From NCBI GenBank assembly GCA_903632075.3, contig CAHIKZ030002090.1, forward strand, positions 3,224,501 through 3,288,500: a stretch of DNA of 64,000 nt, written 5' to 3'. The notes beneath the pieces were generated by a model. The model ran no database searches, was not told the origin of the DNA, and worked only from the letters and a program-made list of their open reading frames with translations. Both the position numbers and the translations under genes were made by a program. This stretch comes from Acanthosepion pharaonis (lineage: Eukaryota > Mollusca > Cephalopoda > Sepiida > Sepiidae). Shown piece by piece: positions 10,855-21,679 of the stretch. How positions within the stretch are numbered: the first letter of the stretch is position 1; each line of letters starts with the position of its first letter.

Positions 10855-11250
10855 TAAATTTTTAAATTACAACATCTCAACCTTTTTAGCATTTCTGATC
10901 TGTGCATAATTATGACCAATATTTGCATTTTTATATTCCCCCTCCTCTTTGTTTGCATGTTTAATTACAACCACAGAAGCATTACTTTAGTCTGATTAAG
11001 TCTGAAAGGATGAAACACATCTCACATTTTTTTCCACTTTGCCATTAATTTTCTAAGTAGGTATACAATTCTGAAACAGAGAAATACAGAAGTTTGGTAT
11101 GGAATTCTTTAATATTTATTTTATATTTGTTTATTATTTTCCTCTTTGTTTGTTTTTTTTCACATAATTATTGTTGGTAATTTAACTGAAGAATTTGCGA
11201 TTGTATTTTTTTCGTGTCTTATCAACTCTTTTGTGTGTTATTTAAAGTTT
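10855..11250. other. AT-rich DNA, nothing recognised
   Basis: Pyrimidine-rich and T-rich patches only. The frame at 11146-11352 runs into the duplicated module that starts near 11255 and has no recognisable start region. Confidence 0.5.
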
Positions 11251-11254
11251 AAAG

Positions 11255-11640
11255 ACATTTTGCATTGTAGGAGGTGGTTTATCGTTAACCATAGAGAGTG
11301 GAGGATTAAACAATATAAGACAGAAAATAATGAAACAGTTGGACAGCAATGAGCTAAAGAATTTGATGTGCTTTCACCAACTCTTTACATATTGCAGAGT
11401 AATTTTGATCAAACTAGATCTATCCATAATGTATCAAAGAGCAGATGACCAGTCAATGTTACTTCTCATGAAAATGAAACATTAGTCGCTCTTCTGGCAT
11501 ATACTCAAATCCCAGATAAAAAAAACTTTAAAGAATCAGATATTTTCTATAGATCTCTGGATTTTCTGATGCAACAGTTAATGTATTTTCCAAAGTTGCT
11601 TTATGGATTACCTGAGGATAAACCAGGTTAGTGTTTACAC
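11255..11640 (+). repeat. duplicated coding-like module X, copy 1
   Basis: About 385 bases repeated with roughly 85-90% visual identity at 15635-16030. On the plus strand one frame is unusually open: after 'TENNETVGQQ' and a stop it reads 'KEFDVLSPTLYILQSNFD', one stop, then 'NVTSHENETLVALLAYTQ' and 'IPDKKNFKESDIFYRSLDF' through 'MQQLMYFPKLLYGLPEDKPG'. I do not recognise the family. It could be a relic exon of a host gene, a retroposed pseudogene, or part of a transposon ORF. Two in-frame stops argue against a working exon. Confidence 0.55.
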
Positions 11641-11644
11641 TTTT

Positions 11645-12945
11645 TCAAGGTAGTTTTGAATAAAGAAAAAGTTAGAGCATCAATCAAAAAATTCACTGAA
11701 TTCAGTGTGGTGAACACATGTTGGTTCAGATGCAAAAGAGTTGCCGGATCATGTGTGGACATGTTTGTCAACACCAGTTACATCTGGGTTTTCCACATTA
11801 GCAGCAGGACAGCTTGACATAACTAGATATGAGCCTCCCTGCTACTGTCAAGATCAGAGTCTTTATAAGATGCCTCATGCTAATAAAAGCAATGGAAAAA
11901 AACAGCAGTCAGCAAGATGCAGTGCCTTGTGAAATCAATCCCGTGGTCACTTCGTTCCTAAAATTGCTTTGATTTCCAAGGCAGTGTCATTTTTGTTGCC
12001 TCCCATCTCTTTCCCCTCTCTGTTTATAGCTCCCCTCTGTAGTTGGTGAGAGAGTGATCAGTTAGATATTTCCTCCCAGTCACAAACTACTTACATTCAA
12101 GCAAGTTTTAATTTTTTTTTTTTTTAGACACAACCCAATCCATTATGTAACAGACCCCCCACCATGTACCTATTGAAGAACAAATGAATGTTATTATAGT
12201 TATTATAGTGGACCTTTCATGTAAAGGTGTCATTGGACTACTTTTTTTGACAGAACTGTTATCCATAACCAGCATCTTAACAAGTTCATCTTTTTACTGT
12301 CTCTGCTTATGGTTAATTGCACATTAACATGAGGTAGTACTCTTCAAAGAATGTGGCTCTGAGTGGCCGTTTTAATTTTCCTCTGGTTTCATGAAACACA
12401 CCAGTTTGATGCTGCTCAAGTGATCGAAACTGTCACATCAGTGATTCTGATCTGCTCATGAGTGTAAGTGTTTTGAAGCATCCCTCTCTGATTTGGAAAT
12501 CATCGGTTTAATATTTTCATATTAGTTTTTAAAAGTGCTGTTAATTCTCAAACTGTAAATATGGTTTACTCAACATAGTTGTAGTATAAGTCACAGGCTG
12601 ACACTGTGGGAGGTGGGGGGTTGAAAAAAACCATAAACGGGCCTGAGCAGAGGGGTATGCTTGAAAATGAAAAGCCATGCAGAAGTTGAGTAATCACCCT
12701 GATTTGCTGTGCACCTTCAATTCAAACTAGCTCTGATGATGTTAGACCTCTATTTTGACTATAGCATGATAATTAAAACTTTGGCGAGGGGGGGGGGCTC
12801 CTCTGCATTATGCTGTAATAGAAAAATAACCTCTTGACAAAGAATTACTCCATAGCTGCATAGATCAATGAGGTTCAGTTCAATGGCCATCACAAACACC
12901 AGACCTTACTTCAATCAACCTTCTGGGAAGTCTGTTATGAATCAT
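11645..12945. other. unassigned DNA
   Basis: Contains a poly-T run at about 12112-12125 and a G run at 12787-12797. The 63-codon frame at 11741-11932 has no known domain. No repeat family matched by eye. Confidence 0.45.
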
Positions 12946-13515
12946 GAATGTGCAGGTAGTGTAATGGTTAATGACTCAGAATGGGAATTAGCCAGAATTC
13001 AACTGCATTTAAAACTGAAAGTCAGCTTTACTTGTTCTTCTCTTAATCCCTAATCAGCAGGAGTCTAGTGTTAAGTTGAGTTTGAATTCTGGTAGAGTTC
13101 ATTACATTCACTTTTGCACAAATATCCTTGAGAAATATATGAATTGCTCTTCTACCAGCTATAGGTTAAACAGTAGGTCAGACTGGGCTTTTCAACCTTG
13201 GTTAGCTATCAGTCTAGGAGAAGAGCAACTCTGAATTCAGTTGGATATGGGACTAACAACTCCATCCTGTAAAAACCTACTTTCTATGGAAACCAAGACT
13301 GAACGTTCTGTAATGAATTGCAGCTCGGAATGAGAAATTGCAGAGATGAATTTGAATTTCAGCAAGTACATTGCATTCAGTTACATGCCAATACCACTGA
13401 AAAGGTATGAATCCATCTCTTCTTCCCCACCTATGGGTTAAAATAGCAGGATATACTGGGTTCTATCGCCTTGGTTGGTAACCATTCTAGAGATGGTGAC
13501 TCAATAAAATCAACC
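12945..13515 (+). mobile_element. three SINE-A fragments in a row
   Basis: At 12950-13075, 'gcaggtagtgtaatggttaa' and 'agccagaattcaactgcat' are a tRNA-like head with a broken body. At 13076-13300 a body begins 'gagtttgaattctggtaga' and runs through 'tataggttaaacagtaggtc' to 'gaagagcaactctgaattc'. At 13305-13510 a third copy carries 'gaatttcagcaagtacattg' and 'cacctatgggttaaaatagc'. All are in the same orientation, so either SINE-A inserted near earlier copies or an array arose by local duplication. Confidence 0.65.
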
Positions 13516-14095
13516 ATCTCCCAGAAAGCCTGGGCCACTTGTAGGAATGCATGAGTATGAAAACACACAGGGGTTAAAATTCTTCAGTTTTGCTAATTTA
13601 GCAGTCTCACACAAGTAGAGAATGTGTTTACTTTTTTTTTTTAAAATGGAAACCACAGTAGCAATAATGTAGAGTGTTGAGAACTGTAACACCTATGCTC
13701 TTCAGTGGTGTCTACGAGACTTGAGCAAGTGGATGAGTTATCAATAAGGCATTTTCAAAAAAACCATACACAGTTGGAGATGGGATTTGATTTGTAAGAG
13801 AAGCATGTCATCAAGAAATTAATGACAATAAATGAATGTACTTGAGTGTAGAAAGTGAACTACAGAAATGTGTCAATAACAAAGGCCAAGAATTTCTACA
13901 TCAATATGGTACTTAAAGGCAATTATAGAATCTAAGTAATTGTATTTTCTTTATTCAATTCTATCAGTCTTATCGCAATATAAGCTATTCTAAGAATTAT
14001 AATTCTTTAATGATCTGAAATGTTTTTTCCAGAAAATAAAATAATTACTTTATATACACACGCACTTATTTCAAGTTTACATGTTTTCTATGTGA
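13516..14095. other. AT-rich DNA, nothing recognised
   Basis: No repeat family or coding signal noted. A small poly-T run lies at about 13632-13643. Confidence 0.5.
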
Positions 14096-14099
14096 CATG

Positions 14100-15250
14100 T
14101 TCATTCAGGATATAGGAAGTTATGGAGAGCTGCGATCCACATATCTCATGTGGCTTTTAATTGTTTTTCTCCCTTTGCTCACTGCCTTCCCTTGTCTCAC
14201 TTACCATAAATATGGACCTCCTTTCTCATTAGGTGTCCAACAAATTTCAGCTGCCTTTACCTGATTTCCTGGGTATAAAGTGTTCTTTCTGTTACCTTTT
14301 AAAACTTCCTTTTTGCTTACTTGCTCCATCCATAGTTTTCAGTATCCTTCTGTAGAACCACACGTTTTATGCCTCTAGTTTTTTCCTTGTACATTGTGTT
14401 ATAAAATAAAATAAGACATATCACGGCTGATTTACAGGCAAATAAACTAACATACTCAAGAGCGAGAGCCGGATGTGAACGGGACAAAGCCCCGTCACAA
14501 AATGACCATTATCTTCGTTTACACATGTTCCCGATGGACAAGTTCCGGTCGAAAAATAAAATAATATTTTAAAGTGTTTCTATTTTTTGACCAATAAAAA
14601 TGCTTCCCTCCTAATTATACTCGCATTGTTTTTCGAGCCTGTTAAGCCATAAAAAACACCATAAAAGGGGTAACAGGGAAGAGACCTGTCATGGTCAGGC
14701 CAAGCGGTCAGCAGCAGCCAGCAGGAGGAGTGCTACCCAACCTGTGAGAACTACTATGAGAGATCAACCCAGATCTTCAGCCGGCCTATGAACTATATCA
14801 CAAGGAAGATGTCCCAAACCCACACGTTCCTGTTGAAATAAATCACGTAAATCTATTTCTGCTGTTGTCGTATTTCTTTCTTGCAACCATACGCTTGTCT
14901 ATGACAATTGGAAGATTGTCGAATATTCACGGACATATAAGAGGATAGATGTCATAACAGAAATCCAGAGCTCTTCTTTGTTTCTAAGGTAATTTTTTTT
15001 TTGATTTCCCTGCACCTTGCTTAGCTTTTGAAATGCTTTTTTTTAATTGTCCAATGTGTGTTCAGAGCTATGTCACATTTTCTATCCTCTGTTAAAACAC
15101 TTCCCAGATATTTTAACTTTTGCACCTGCTTGATGATTAGAGATCCAATTCATAACTTCCATCTAGAGCTTTTTTTATCTTGTTATGTCTAAGTGCAATA
15201 ATAGTAAGTCTTTTAGACTTGTTACCATTGTTGACACCATGTATTGTACC
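14100..15250 (-). pseudogene. LINE-B reverse transcriptase relic split by a solo LTR
   Basis: Minus-strand remains of a non-LTR retrotransposon reverse transcriptase, C-terminal half. From 15250 to 14912 reading frames give 'KALDGSYELDL', 'SRCKSxNIWEVF' (matching the family's 'QKFKYLGSVL') and 'THIGQLKKS'. After the LTR (14396 to 14100) come 'LQKDTENYGWSK', 'KEVLKGNRKN' and 'RKSGKGS', matching the family's segment after the thumb. Many frameshifts and stops; clearly dead. The two halves are contiguous in family order, so the LTR inserted into an existing LINE-B copy. Confidence 0.7.
14397..14906. mobile_element. solo LTR, 510 bp, with 4-bp target duplication
   Basis: Begins TGTTATAA and ends TATGACA, the standard TG...CA ends. 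It is flanked on both sides by ATTG (14393-14396 and 14907-14910). The interior is more GC-rich than the surroundings, with a TATA-like 'ccataaaaaacaccataaa' at about 14648 and an AATAAA signal near 14838, as expected of an LTR promoter and polyadenylation site. No internal retroviral-type coding is adjacent, so the element was probably reduced by LTR-LTR recombination. The superfamily (Gypsy most likely from the 4-bp duplication) is an inference. Confidence 0.8.
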
Positions 15251-15369
15251 CTGTCAGATCTTTAATTCTTTAACTCAAATGGAAGCACTCACTTCAACAT
15301 CCACAGCTCATATGACAATAAAGGGCCTTAATTTTGCCTTCCTCTGTGCACACAATTCTGGAATGCTGT

Positions 15370-15585
15370 TAAAAAAAAAATACCAGGGTCATAAAACTAT
15401 CTTTTCTAAACAATCAGAAAAGGTACAAGTGGTTTTTCACAGCAGATGTTTGTGGGCCACTGACTAACCATGAAGTCAATGCCAATTTCACTCATGAAAG
15501 CAGATGCAACCAGGCTGGTAATAGTGATGGACAATATGGTAGGAAAAAATCAGGCCATCAGCAGCAACACCAAGGATTTTTGGAT
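15370..15585 (+). repeat. duplicated module Y, copy 1
   Basis: Carries 'aaaactatcttttctaaaca', 'gtggtttttcacagcaga', 'ggccactgactaaccatga' and 'gtaatagtgatggacaata', all recurring at 16010-16225. It directly precedes a short stretch (15588-15632) with 'catggtttatcaacccttt', which resembles the 3' tail of the 5S SINE, and then module X copy 2. Coding status is unclear; copy 1 has more stops than copy 2. Confidence 0.65.
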
Positions 15586-15634
15586 TGTTTTTTTCATGGT
15601 TTATCAACCCTTTTACATGTTATTTAAAACACAT

Positions 15635-16030
15635 TTTGCATTGTAGAAGATGGATTATAGATAACCAAAGGGAGTGGATGATTAAACAATATAAGACAGA
15701 AAATAATGAAACAGTTGGACAGCAATGAGCTGAAGAATTTGATATGCTTTTGACAACTCTACTATTTACATATTACAAAGTAATTTTGATCAAACTAGAT
15801 CCATCTGTAATGTGTCAAAGAGCAAATAATACATCAGTGTTACTTCTCATGAAAATGAAACATTAGTCAATCTTCTGGCATTTACTCAAATCCCAGATAA
15901 AAAAGGAAAAATAAAACCTTTAAAAGAATCAGATATTTTCTACAGATCTTTGGATTGTCTGATGTAACAATTAATATATTTGTCAACATTGTTTTATGGA
16001 TTACTTGAGGATTACCAGATTAGCATTTAT
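15635..16030 (+). repeat. duplicated module X, copy 2
   Basis: Second copy of the 11255-11640 sequence, with small indels (for example extra 'aaaggaaaaataaaa' near 15900) that break the frame seen in copy 1. Order here is Y1-X2-Y2, whereas copy 1 stands alone at 11.3 kb. Confidence 0.65.
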
Positions 16031-16314
16031 TAAACTATCATTTCTGTCCAATCAGAAAAAGAATATGTGGTTTTTCACAGCAGTTGTTTCTAGGCCACTG
16101 ACTTACCATAAAGCCAATGCTGATTTCACTCATGAAGGCATATCCGACCAGGCTAGTAGTAGTGATGGACCCTATGGTAGGAAAACTTAATCAGGCCATC
16201 AGTAACATCACCAAGGTACTTACATTAGCAGCAATGCCTTTGATCTTTTGTCTGACAATAAAACTAGCAGCTGCAGAAACTAATTCTCAACTATTGCAAT
16301 GTGATAATTCATAG
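16010..16314 (+). repeat. duplicated module Y, copy 2, with open frame
   Basis: Matches 15370-15585 up to about 16225. A 65-codon frame (16117-16314) encodes 'ANADFTHEGISDQASSSDG' in one frame and a second frame leads into 'LAAMPLIFCLTIKLAAAE', a short hydrophobic stretch. I do not recognise it. The repeated context suggests a relic gene or transposon ORF rather than an active gene. Confidence 0.45.
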
Positions 16315-17145
16315 AATATTTTCTCCATGTGTCAATTCGGAAACCAACTCTTATTCTCACACGACTGATATATGATATCCCAGAATGTGCAAATGATCAA
16401 ACCTTGTAAATTACTGGGAATTAAAAATGCTTTTACTTATCCCCATTTGTTGTTTTGTCACTCCCACTTCTTTTTTCTTGTTAACGGTAAGGCTACATGG
16501 ATATATTAGTTTTTATAAATTCAGGAGAATTTGGTAGGGAGTCATCAAAGTGTATGTTACTCCATGTTTTCAAGCACAGGAAATGTAACTGCAGAAAAAA
16601 AAATAGGATTTGCAATTTCATTTTATTTATTTTTACTTGATGTTTAATAAAAAATAAAACAAGTCGTATTGACAGAAATGTGGAAAAGACATTAAAGACG
16701 CTACTTGGTTTCAGTGAGAAAATGAAAGCAAGAAGATAAATATTTAACATCTGGTGAAAACTTATTAATTTCAAATCTTTTCATTTGTACGCCCTTACTT
16801 CTTTAAATAAAAACTAGAGTTCATATTATTAATGGCTATTGCAATATTTTGTTAAAGTTGTTAAGCTCAAATATTTTACAAGACAAAAGAATTTCTACAA
16901 ATATTTGTCTTGAACTCAGCATTAGCTTATGCAATCATTAACTTGAGTATTAAGATTAATCAAAAAATTAAAATAAAAACATGAAATTTTCAGTTATTTC
17001 TAGTTTGAAATTAAACTTACTAAATTACTCTCGCTATACTTAAATTGCATCTACAGTATTATCTGCTATTCAACCCTGAAAAATTGGGCTGGAGGAAATG
17101 AAAAGAAAGAACATTTAAAACTGTAAAATGTTGTAAATCTAGGAT
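16315..17145. other. AT-rich DNA, nothing recognised
   Basis: The 93-codon minus frame at 16493-16774 is a Leu/Phe/Ile-rich low-complexity frame with no family match. Nothing else noted. Confidence 0.5.
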
Positions 17146-17149
17146 CCAC

Positions 17150-17325
17150 CATACCACATTCATGAAGTTGACTCATTCTTATTCCCTTCAGATTCCATTG
17201 GTAAGGAAGAAGTTTCACCCACAGTTTCTTTACCAGAACTGTCACAATGGGGAATGGGAACCCAGGAGGATGCTTCTATGATCACCACAATCTTAAGCTA
17301 TTCAAGTAGAGGGTAAACCATTACC
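17150..17325 (+). pseudogene. LINE-A2 C-terminal relic
   Basis: Plus-strand frames give 'LQIPLVRKKFHPQF', 'FTRTVTMGNGNP', 'GGCFYDHHNLKLFK' and 'RVNHY'. These are the last roughly 55 residues of the LINE-A2 reverse transcriptase (family pattern: RRKFHSD..FPRTA.LWN..P..CFP..YNL.LFK.RVNR). Frame shifts between them show decay. It abuts a LINE-A fragment in the opposite direction, tail to tail. Confidence 0.75.
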
Positions 17326-17341
17326 TTATTTTTCTTTTTTT

Positions 17342-17605
17342 AAAAATCATTTCACCTCATACAAGGCAGTAAAAGCCACTAAGACAAGGGGTTAATGAGT
17401 GTGGAAGAATTAAAAAAAATAAAATATTAAGGAGAGAGAATAATAGAAATGTAATCAAGAAGACAGATTGACATTGCATTTAAATTTTTGAAGATCGAAA
17501 TTAGTTGGAAATCATGGAGCTGGAAGAGAGTTCCACAAGTGAGAAGTGTAAGTAAAGAAACAGAGCTTATGGTTGCATTTAGACATTCAAGTGACACTTA
17601 GGCCT
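17342..17605 (-). pseudogene. LINE-A 3' end relic
   Basis: Minus-strand reading gives 'TSHLWNSLPAP', 'FPTNFDLQKFKCNVNL' and then the family 3' untranslated region ending in 'atttcacctcatacaagg' on the plus strand next to a T-rich run (the LINE's A-rich tail). Only the last 60 or so codons are present. Confidence 0.8.
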
Positions 17606-17639
17606 TGCATTGGCTTAACAGTAGTATAAAAAAAAATAA

Positions 17640-17945
17640 CAACCAGCACTAAAATGTGTGGTATAGTTGTTATCAGGATGGAAAATATAATAGGTGAAAC
17701 AAATTCAAATTCCAGCCTAGACATTTGTCTTCATTTATTCACCAATGCCATTTGGGTAAATCTGTCTCTCCTCTCTCAGCTATGGGTCAAATAGCAAGGT
17801 AAACTGGGCTCGCTAGCCTTAAGTTATAGAACAACTTTGAATTTGAAACTGAAGGCGGCACAGGAAACCACTCTGCTATCTTTCCCCAAGAAAGCAATTC
17901 ACAGATAATAAAGAAAAGATGGTGAGCCATGATTGCCTGGAGGAA
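17640..17945 (+). mobile_element. SINE-A copy with LINE-B-like tail
   Basis: tRNA-like head near 17655-17720 ('tgtggtatagttgttatca', 'caaattcaaattccagcc'), body 'gccatttgggtaaatctgtc', 'agctatgggtcaaatagcaa', 'acaactttgaatttgaaac', then 'cactctgctatctttcccc'. The end 'agataataaagaaaagatgg' and 'tgagccatgattgcctgg' matches the 3' coding end of LINE-B at 33.64-33.70 kb. Confidence 0.7.
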
Positions 17946-18032
17946 GATAGAATTTGTTTATATATAATTTTTATTTTTCTTATAACTAAAATTTTTTTTT
18001 CACTGTTTAATAAAAAAAAAAAAATGTATTTT

Positions 18033-18160
18033 TTTTTAATGAATTCATCCCAAGCAAACTGATAATGCCACTAATATTGAAAGAACTACTGAGAGTGAAA
18101 TAGAATATAAAAAAAATAAAATTAGAAGGAAATTAAAATCCAATCCTAAACAGGAAACAA
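18033..18160 (-). mobile_element. LINE-A 3' untranslated fragment
   Basis: Plus strand 'tcatcccaagcaaactgat' and 'aatgccactaatattgaaag' follow a T-run, the same arrangement as other LINE-A tails (T-run then 'ttcaccccaagcaa' then 'gccactag'). Only about 120 bases survive. Confidence 0.65.
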
Positions 18161-18370
18161 GAGAAACCTCTACAGCTGTTTCAAGAGACTGGTGAGGAGT
18201 GTGAACCTATCTGCTCCTATTGAGGAAAAAAAAAGAAAAGAAAAAAAAGAGAGACATAAAATCAAAATAAAAAATAGTAAATAAAATTATATTTATAGTT
18301 ATACTCATTTAAAAGCCGTCCTATTTGGTGGCATTTAAGCTAGTTCCTGAGGAGAGTTCTTGATCAGGTC

Positions 18371-18553
18371 TTAGGGACTCTCAAACTTCTGAACATGCCT
18401 AAGTCTTTGCATATTCTCAGCATTGGAAGATCTCTTGGCTGCCGTTTGATCTGGGTTTTCATTTGCATGGGACTTTCTTTTCTTCATTGCAGCCTTGGCT
18501 CTTTTGATTGTAATCTGGTCCTCTGTTGGTGAAGATTTATTTTTGTGAGGCAT
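18371..18553 (-). pseudogene. basic 60-residue frame, possible Helitron-type ORF start
   Basis: Starts MPHKNKSSPTEDQ and continues with a highly basic region 'RAKAAMKKRKSHANENPDQ' and 'SSNAENMQRLRHV'. The run of Lys/Arg and 'NAENMQRLR' recalls the basic N-terminal repeats of Helitron-like helicase proteins common in mollusc genomes, but the match is loose and nothing helicase-like follows. It could also be a nuclear-protein relic. It lies just outside a long inverted repeat (left arm starting 18590). Confidence 0.3.
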
Positions 18554-18589
18554 ACTGCTGATGTATGCAATAACTATAGAAAAACAACA

Positions 18590-18908
18590 AATTGATCACT
18601 GTATTTAAGTATTGCATTAATATTTAAGCTTACCTTTTAAAAGTTCAATGATAATTCTTCTGCCACCACTTAATCTAAAGACAATTTGATGTATGTAGGT
18701 CCTTACTTTCATTATAAACAATTATTTTTATTTCATGGGTGATTTTTGCTGGATTTCACAATTAATTCCAGTTATTCCTAAATTTATTTCAAAGTTATAA
18801 AAGTTGTTATTATGCAAAACAAAGCAAAAACAAAAAAAATTGATAAAAACAATTGCAATAATAAAAACTTGGAAATCTCAAATTTCATGACAATGGATCC
18901 AGATTGAA
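18590..18908 (+). repeat. left arm of a long inverted repeat
   Basis: Begins 'attgatcactgtatttaag' and ends 'caatggatccagattg'. It is the reverse complement, with modest divergence and a few indels, of 20972-21301. Shared blocks include 'ctgtatttaagtatt', 'aagcttaccttttaaaag', 'gtaggtccttactttc' and 'ggatttcacaattaatt'. Confidence 0.85.
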
Positions 18909-20150
18909 AAAGTGTTACACACTGACATTTTCATTTATTTATGAAGAAGAAATGTTGAATTAAAAAATCCATTTAAAAACTGTGTGTATCTATTATAGGC
19001 ATATATGTGCATAACATGTCTGTGCAACTCTCTGACATGAAGATGGTAGCAGACCATTTCTACTGTGTTGTTTGTTTGCTCCTTATTGGGTGTCCCATAC
19101 TTTGTGCTTAGCACAGTACATAACTACATAGGGTGTCTTTCCATGTGATAATGGTCAGTGAGTTGGTCATTATTACTTAGTGGGTTTGACTAACTGAGTG
19201 ATGTATACTTATAGCCAACATTTGTGCTTCGAATATATTTAGAAAGTTTTGCATGCTTTCTATTTAACAATATCTTATAAAATCATTTTCCCCTGCAAAA
19301 GTTTCCCCATGTACAATTTTAAGGGTTGCAAATTTCATTTTTTTTTTTTTTTTATTACAAATAACATTCAGATGTATTCAACTAGTACTCCCACCAGTGG
19401 GGGGTAGAGATTGCGATGGCTCCGGGCATCCATATCGGGGGGGCATCCAATCAAAGAGTGAAATAAAAATTTGGTTTATATTTAATTTGAATAAAGTATT
19501 TATTTCATATTTCATCTGTTTTTACATATTTAGCAAGTCTTCCTTTCTTACATCTCTCAGTACTAGGTCCTATGGACTCTATACTGAAGACTTAGGAGGC
19601 ATACAATCAACGAGTTGGCCCCAGCATCATTAAACCTCTGCATGTCACCAACTCCCAGTGATAACAGTAGAAATTTTTAGGAAGTATGGAAAATAGAATA
19701 AAGGAGAAAAACCATGTACATGACCTATCTGCATTTATTGTTAGAGATATAAAAGGAAAAAAAGCAACAGAACCAGACTTTCACCTGCTGAGGCACTAAG
19801 TTGCAGGAAATTCAATGCCATTCTTTAAAAAAGGATTTGGGTAAAAAAAACAAAAAAAAACATTGAGAATTATGCATGATTATCGTTTATTAAGGATTAC
19901 AAAATTAAATTAGTTACAAAATTTTCATTTTAACTAATTAATTCATTTATTCCATTTGCTGCATAGAAAATAATTACTGCTCTTAATAATTAGCAAATAT
20001 TCAGTACAAATATTTAAACAAAACTAAGTTTAATAATAAACCCATTTTTATTTAAAACATTCTTTTCTGTGATTTTTCTCTTGCAAAATCAGTGATTTCA
20101 TTGAAAGGAGTGCAGTGTAATCTTTCACTTTCCATACATAGAGGACAAAA
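18909..20150. other. interior of the long-inverted-repeat element, first part
   Basis: No known domain. Contains a T-run at 19337-19355 followed at 19385-19450 by an unusual G-rich patch ('accagtggggggtagagatt', 'gctccgggcatccatatcgg', seven Gs) that looks like a separate retroposed piece. The frame at 19397-19633 has no recognisable family. Confidence 0.5.
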
Positions 20151-20154
20151 TGGG

Positions 20155-20290
20155 CACCCAGATGTGGTGTAATGGTGAGCAAGCTTGTTTCACTAGAACA
20201 ATTACAACTGATTAGTGAGTTCGATTCTCACTGAGTGCCCCATATTTTTGGCCTTGTGCCATATTTAAGGCGCACTTAGAAAATCACCAT
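20155..20290 (+). mobile_element. tRNA-like SINE head (SINE-D)
   Basis: 'gatgtggtgtaatggtgagc' fits the Pol III A box, and 'gagttcgattctcactga' the B box about 50 bases on, with 'gtgccccatatttttggcc' after. The spacing is that of a tRNA. The acceptor ends do not pair convincingly, so this is a tRNA-derived SINE head, distinct from SINE-A, B and C. Confidence 0.65.
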
Positions 20291-20294
20291 AGAA

Positions 20295-20970
20295 GACAAA
20301 GTGCAGCCAGCCTATCTTGCAACATATTTTGTTTAAAGTTAATTTTTTAGTTTTTTAAGCTGTGGAAAAAAAGATCTTTCTCCTGAACAATTTTTAACCA
20401 TTAAACATTGGAATAATCATAAAATACTTTCTGCAATTAGAAAAACTTAATGAATTTTGTTTTTGTAGATTAACTGATATAGAAACTTCTTTTGGGTCAA
20501 TTTGTTTCACATAAATATGAAAATGTTTCAATTCACCTGACAGTATTGACATCATTTGGATATTTTTGAATAATTGCTGTTACTGCACCACATAGTTGCA
20601 TCTCCAAAGAATTTAACTCTACTAGAAATGGAAATTTCTCTGCAACATAATTATATACTGTTGCTCTTTTATTCAAGTTCATGTGATGTGCATCCACAAC
20701 AGAAATAAAGGTATTTTACAATGATTGTCATTACTAATATAATTTTTATATTAATGTTCATAAAGAATAATCCACATAATACAAAATGTCAGAGTTGTGT
20801 CCCTTTAATTAAAAATATGGGACATACTAACTTTCAATAGCTTATTTTCTTCTTCTCTATAATAAATACAATTGTCAGTGAGTCACACTTGTTCAACTTT
20901 ACTCTAAGAGGCTGTAGCCCAACATATACCATTTTGGAGTCAGACAGACTGTGAGCAAATTAAAAACATT
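20295..20970. other. interior of the long-inverted-repeat element, second part
   Basis: AT-rich, no coding or repeat signal recognised. Confidence 0.5.
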
Positions 20971-20971
20971 C

Positions 20972-21301
20972 CAGGCTGGATCCAGACCCCAAATCCTGAA
21001 ATTTTGGATTCTCAAGTTTTCATTACGGCAATTTTTTCCAGCAATTTATTTTTATATGATTTTTTGCAACAAATTTTCTTGTACAATAAAAGATTTTATA
21101 ACTAGAAAATAAACTTAGGAATAACTGAAATTAATTGTGAAATCCAACAAAAATCCACCAAGAAATAATTGTTTGTACACGAAAGTAAGGACCTACGTAC
21201 ATCAAATCATCTTTAAATTAAATGGTGGCAGATGAATTATCATTGAACTTTTAAGTGGTAAGCTTAAATATTAATACAATACTTAAATACAGTGATCAAT
21301 T
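20972..21301 (-). repeat. right arm of a long inverted repeat
   Basis: Reverse complement of 18590-18908. The arms are about 320-330 bases and the whole unit spans 2.7 kb. Just outside this arm is a rearranged SINE-B (21302 onward). Confidence 0.85.
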
Positions 21302-21490
21302 ATATATATAACTAACGCCTTTATCCATTGTGCCATGTGTTCTTGATATTGCAACCACCTGAAGAAGGCCAAAGTGTACAACGGCCAAAACGTAATAAAT
21401 ATGGCGACAAAGATGAGGACAATAGTCCGAATAATGTAAATAGTGTACATAATACCTCATCTCAGAAATATAGACAGACACTTCCCAAAT
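21302..21490. mobile_element. rearranged SINE-B (head inverted relative to tail)
   Basis: 21305-21345 is the SINE-B tRNA-like head on the minus strand (complement reads 'catggcacaatggataaagg'). It is joined directly at about 21350 to a plus-strand SINE-B tail ('cacctgaagaaggccaaag', 'acaatagtccgaataatg', 'taatacctcatctcagaaat'). The middle of the SINE is absent. A second tail-like stretch ('ctgaagaaggcctgagaac', 'caaaatgttgtgataataa') lies at 21618-21675. Confidence 0.7.
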
Positions 21491-21679
21491 ATTTAAATTG
21501 TAGTACTTGTTTGATTTTGGTATCTCCAATTTGTAATTTGAATGTTGGGATGTTCCTTTTGCTGACTATGCCACTAGATATACAAGCCAATGTTTTAAGT
21601 CACTAGACTATGATCTTGGACTGAAGAAGGCCTGAGAACACAACAGTCAAAATGTTGTGATAATAAAAGCTATGATGCA

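Noticed and set aside
20155..20230. Functional tRNA gene
   Set aside because: A and B boxes fit, but no acceptor-stem pairing was found and the flanks look like a SINE.
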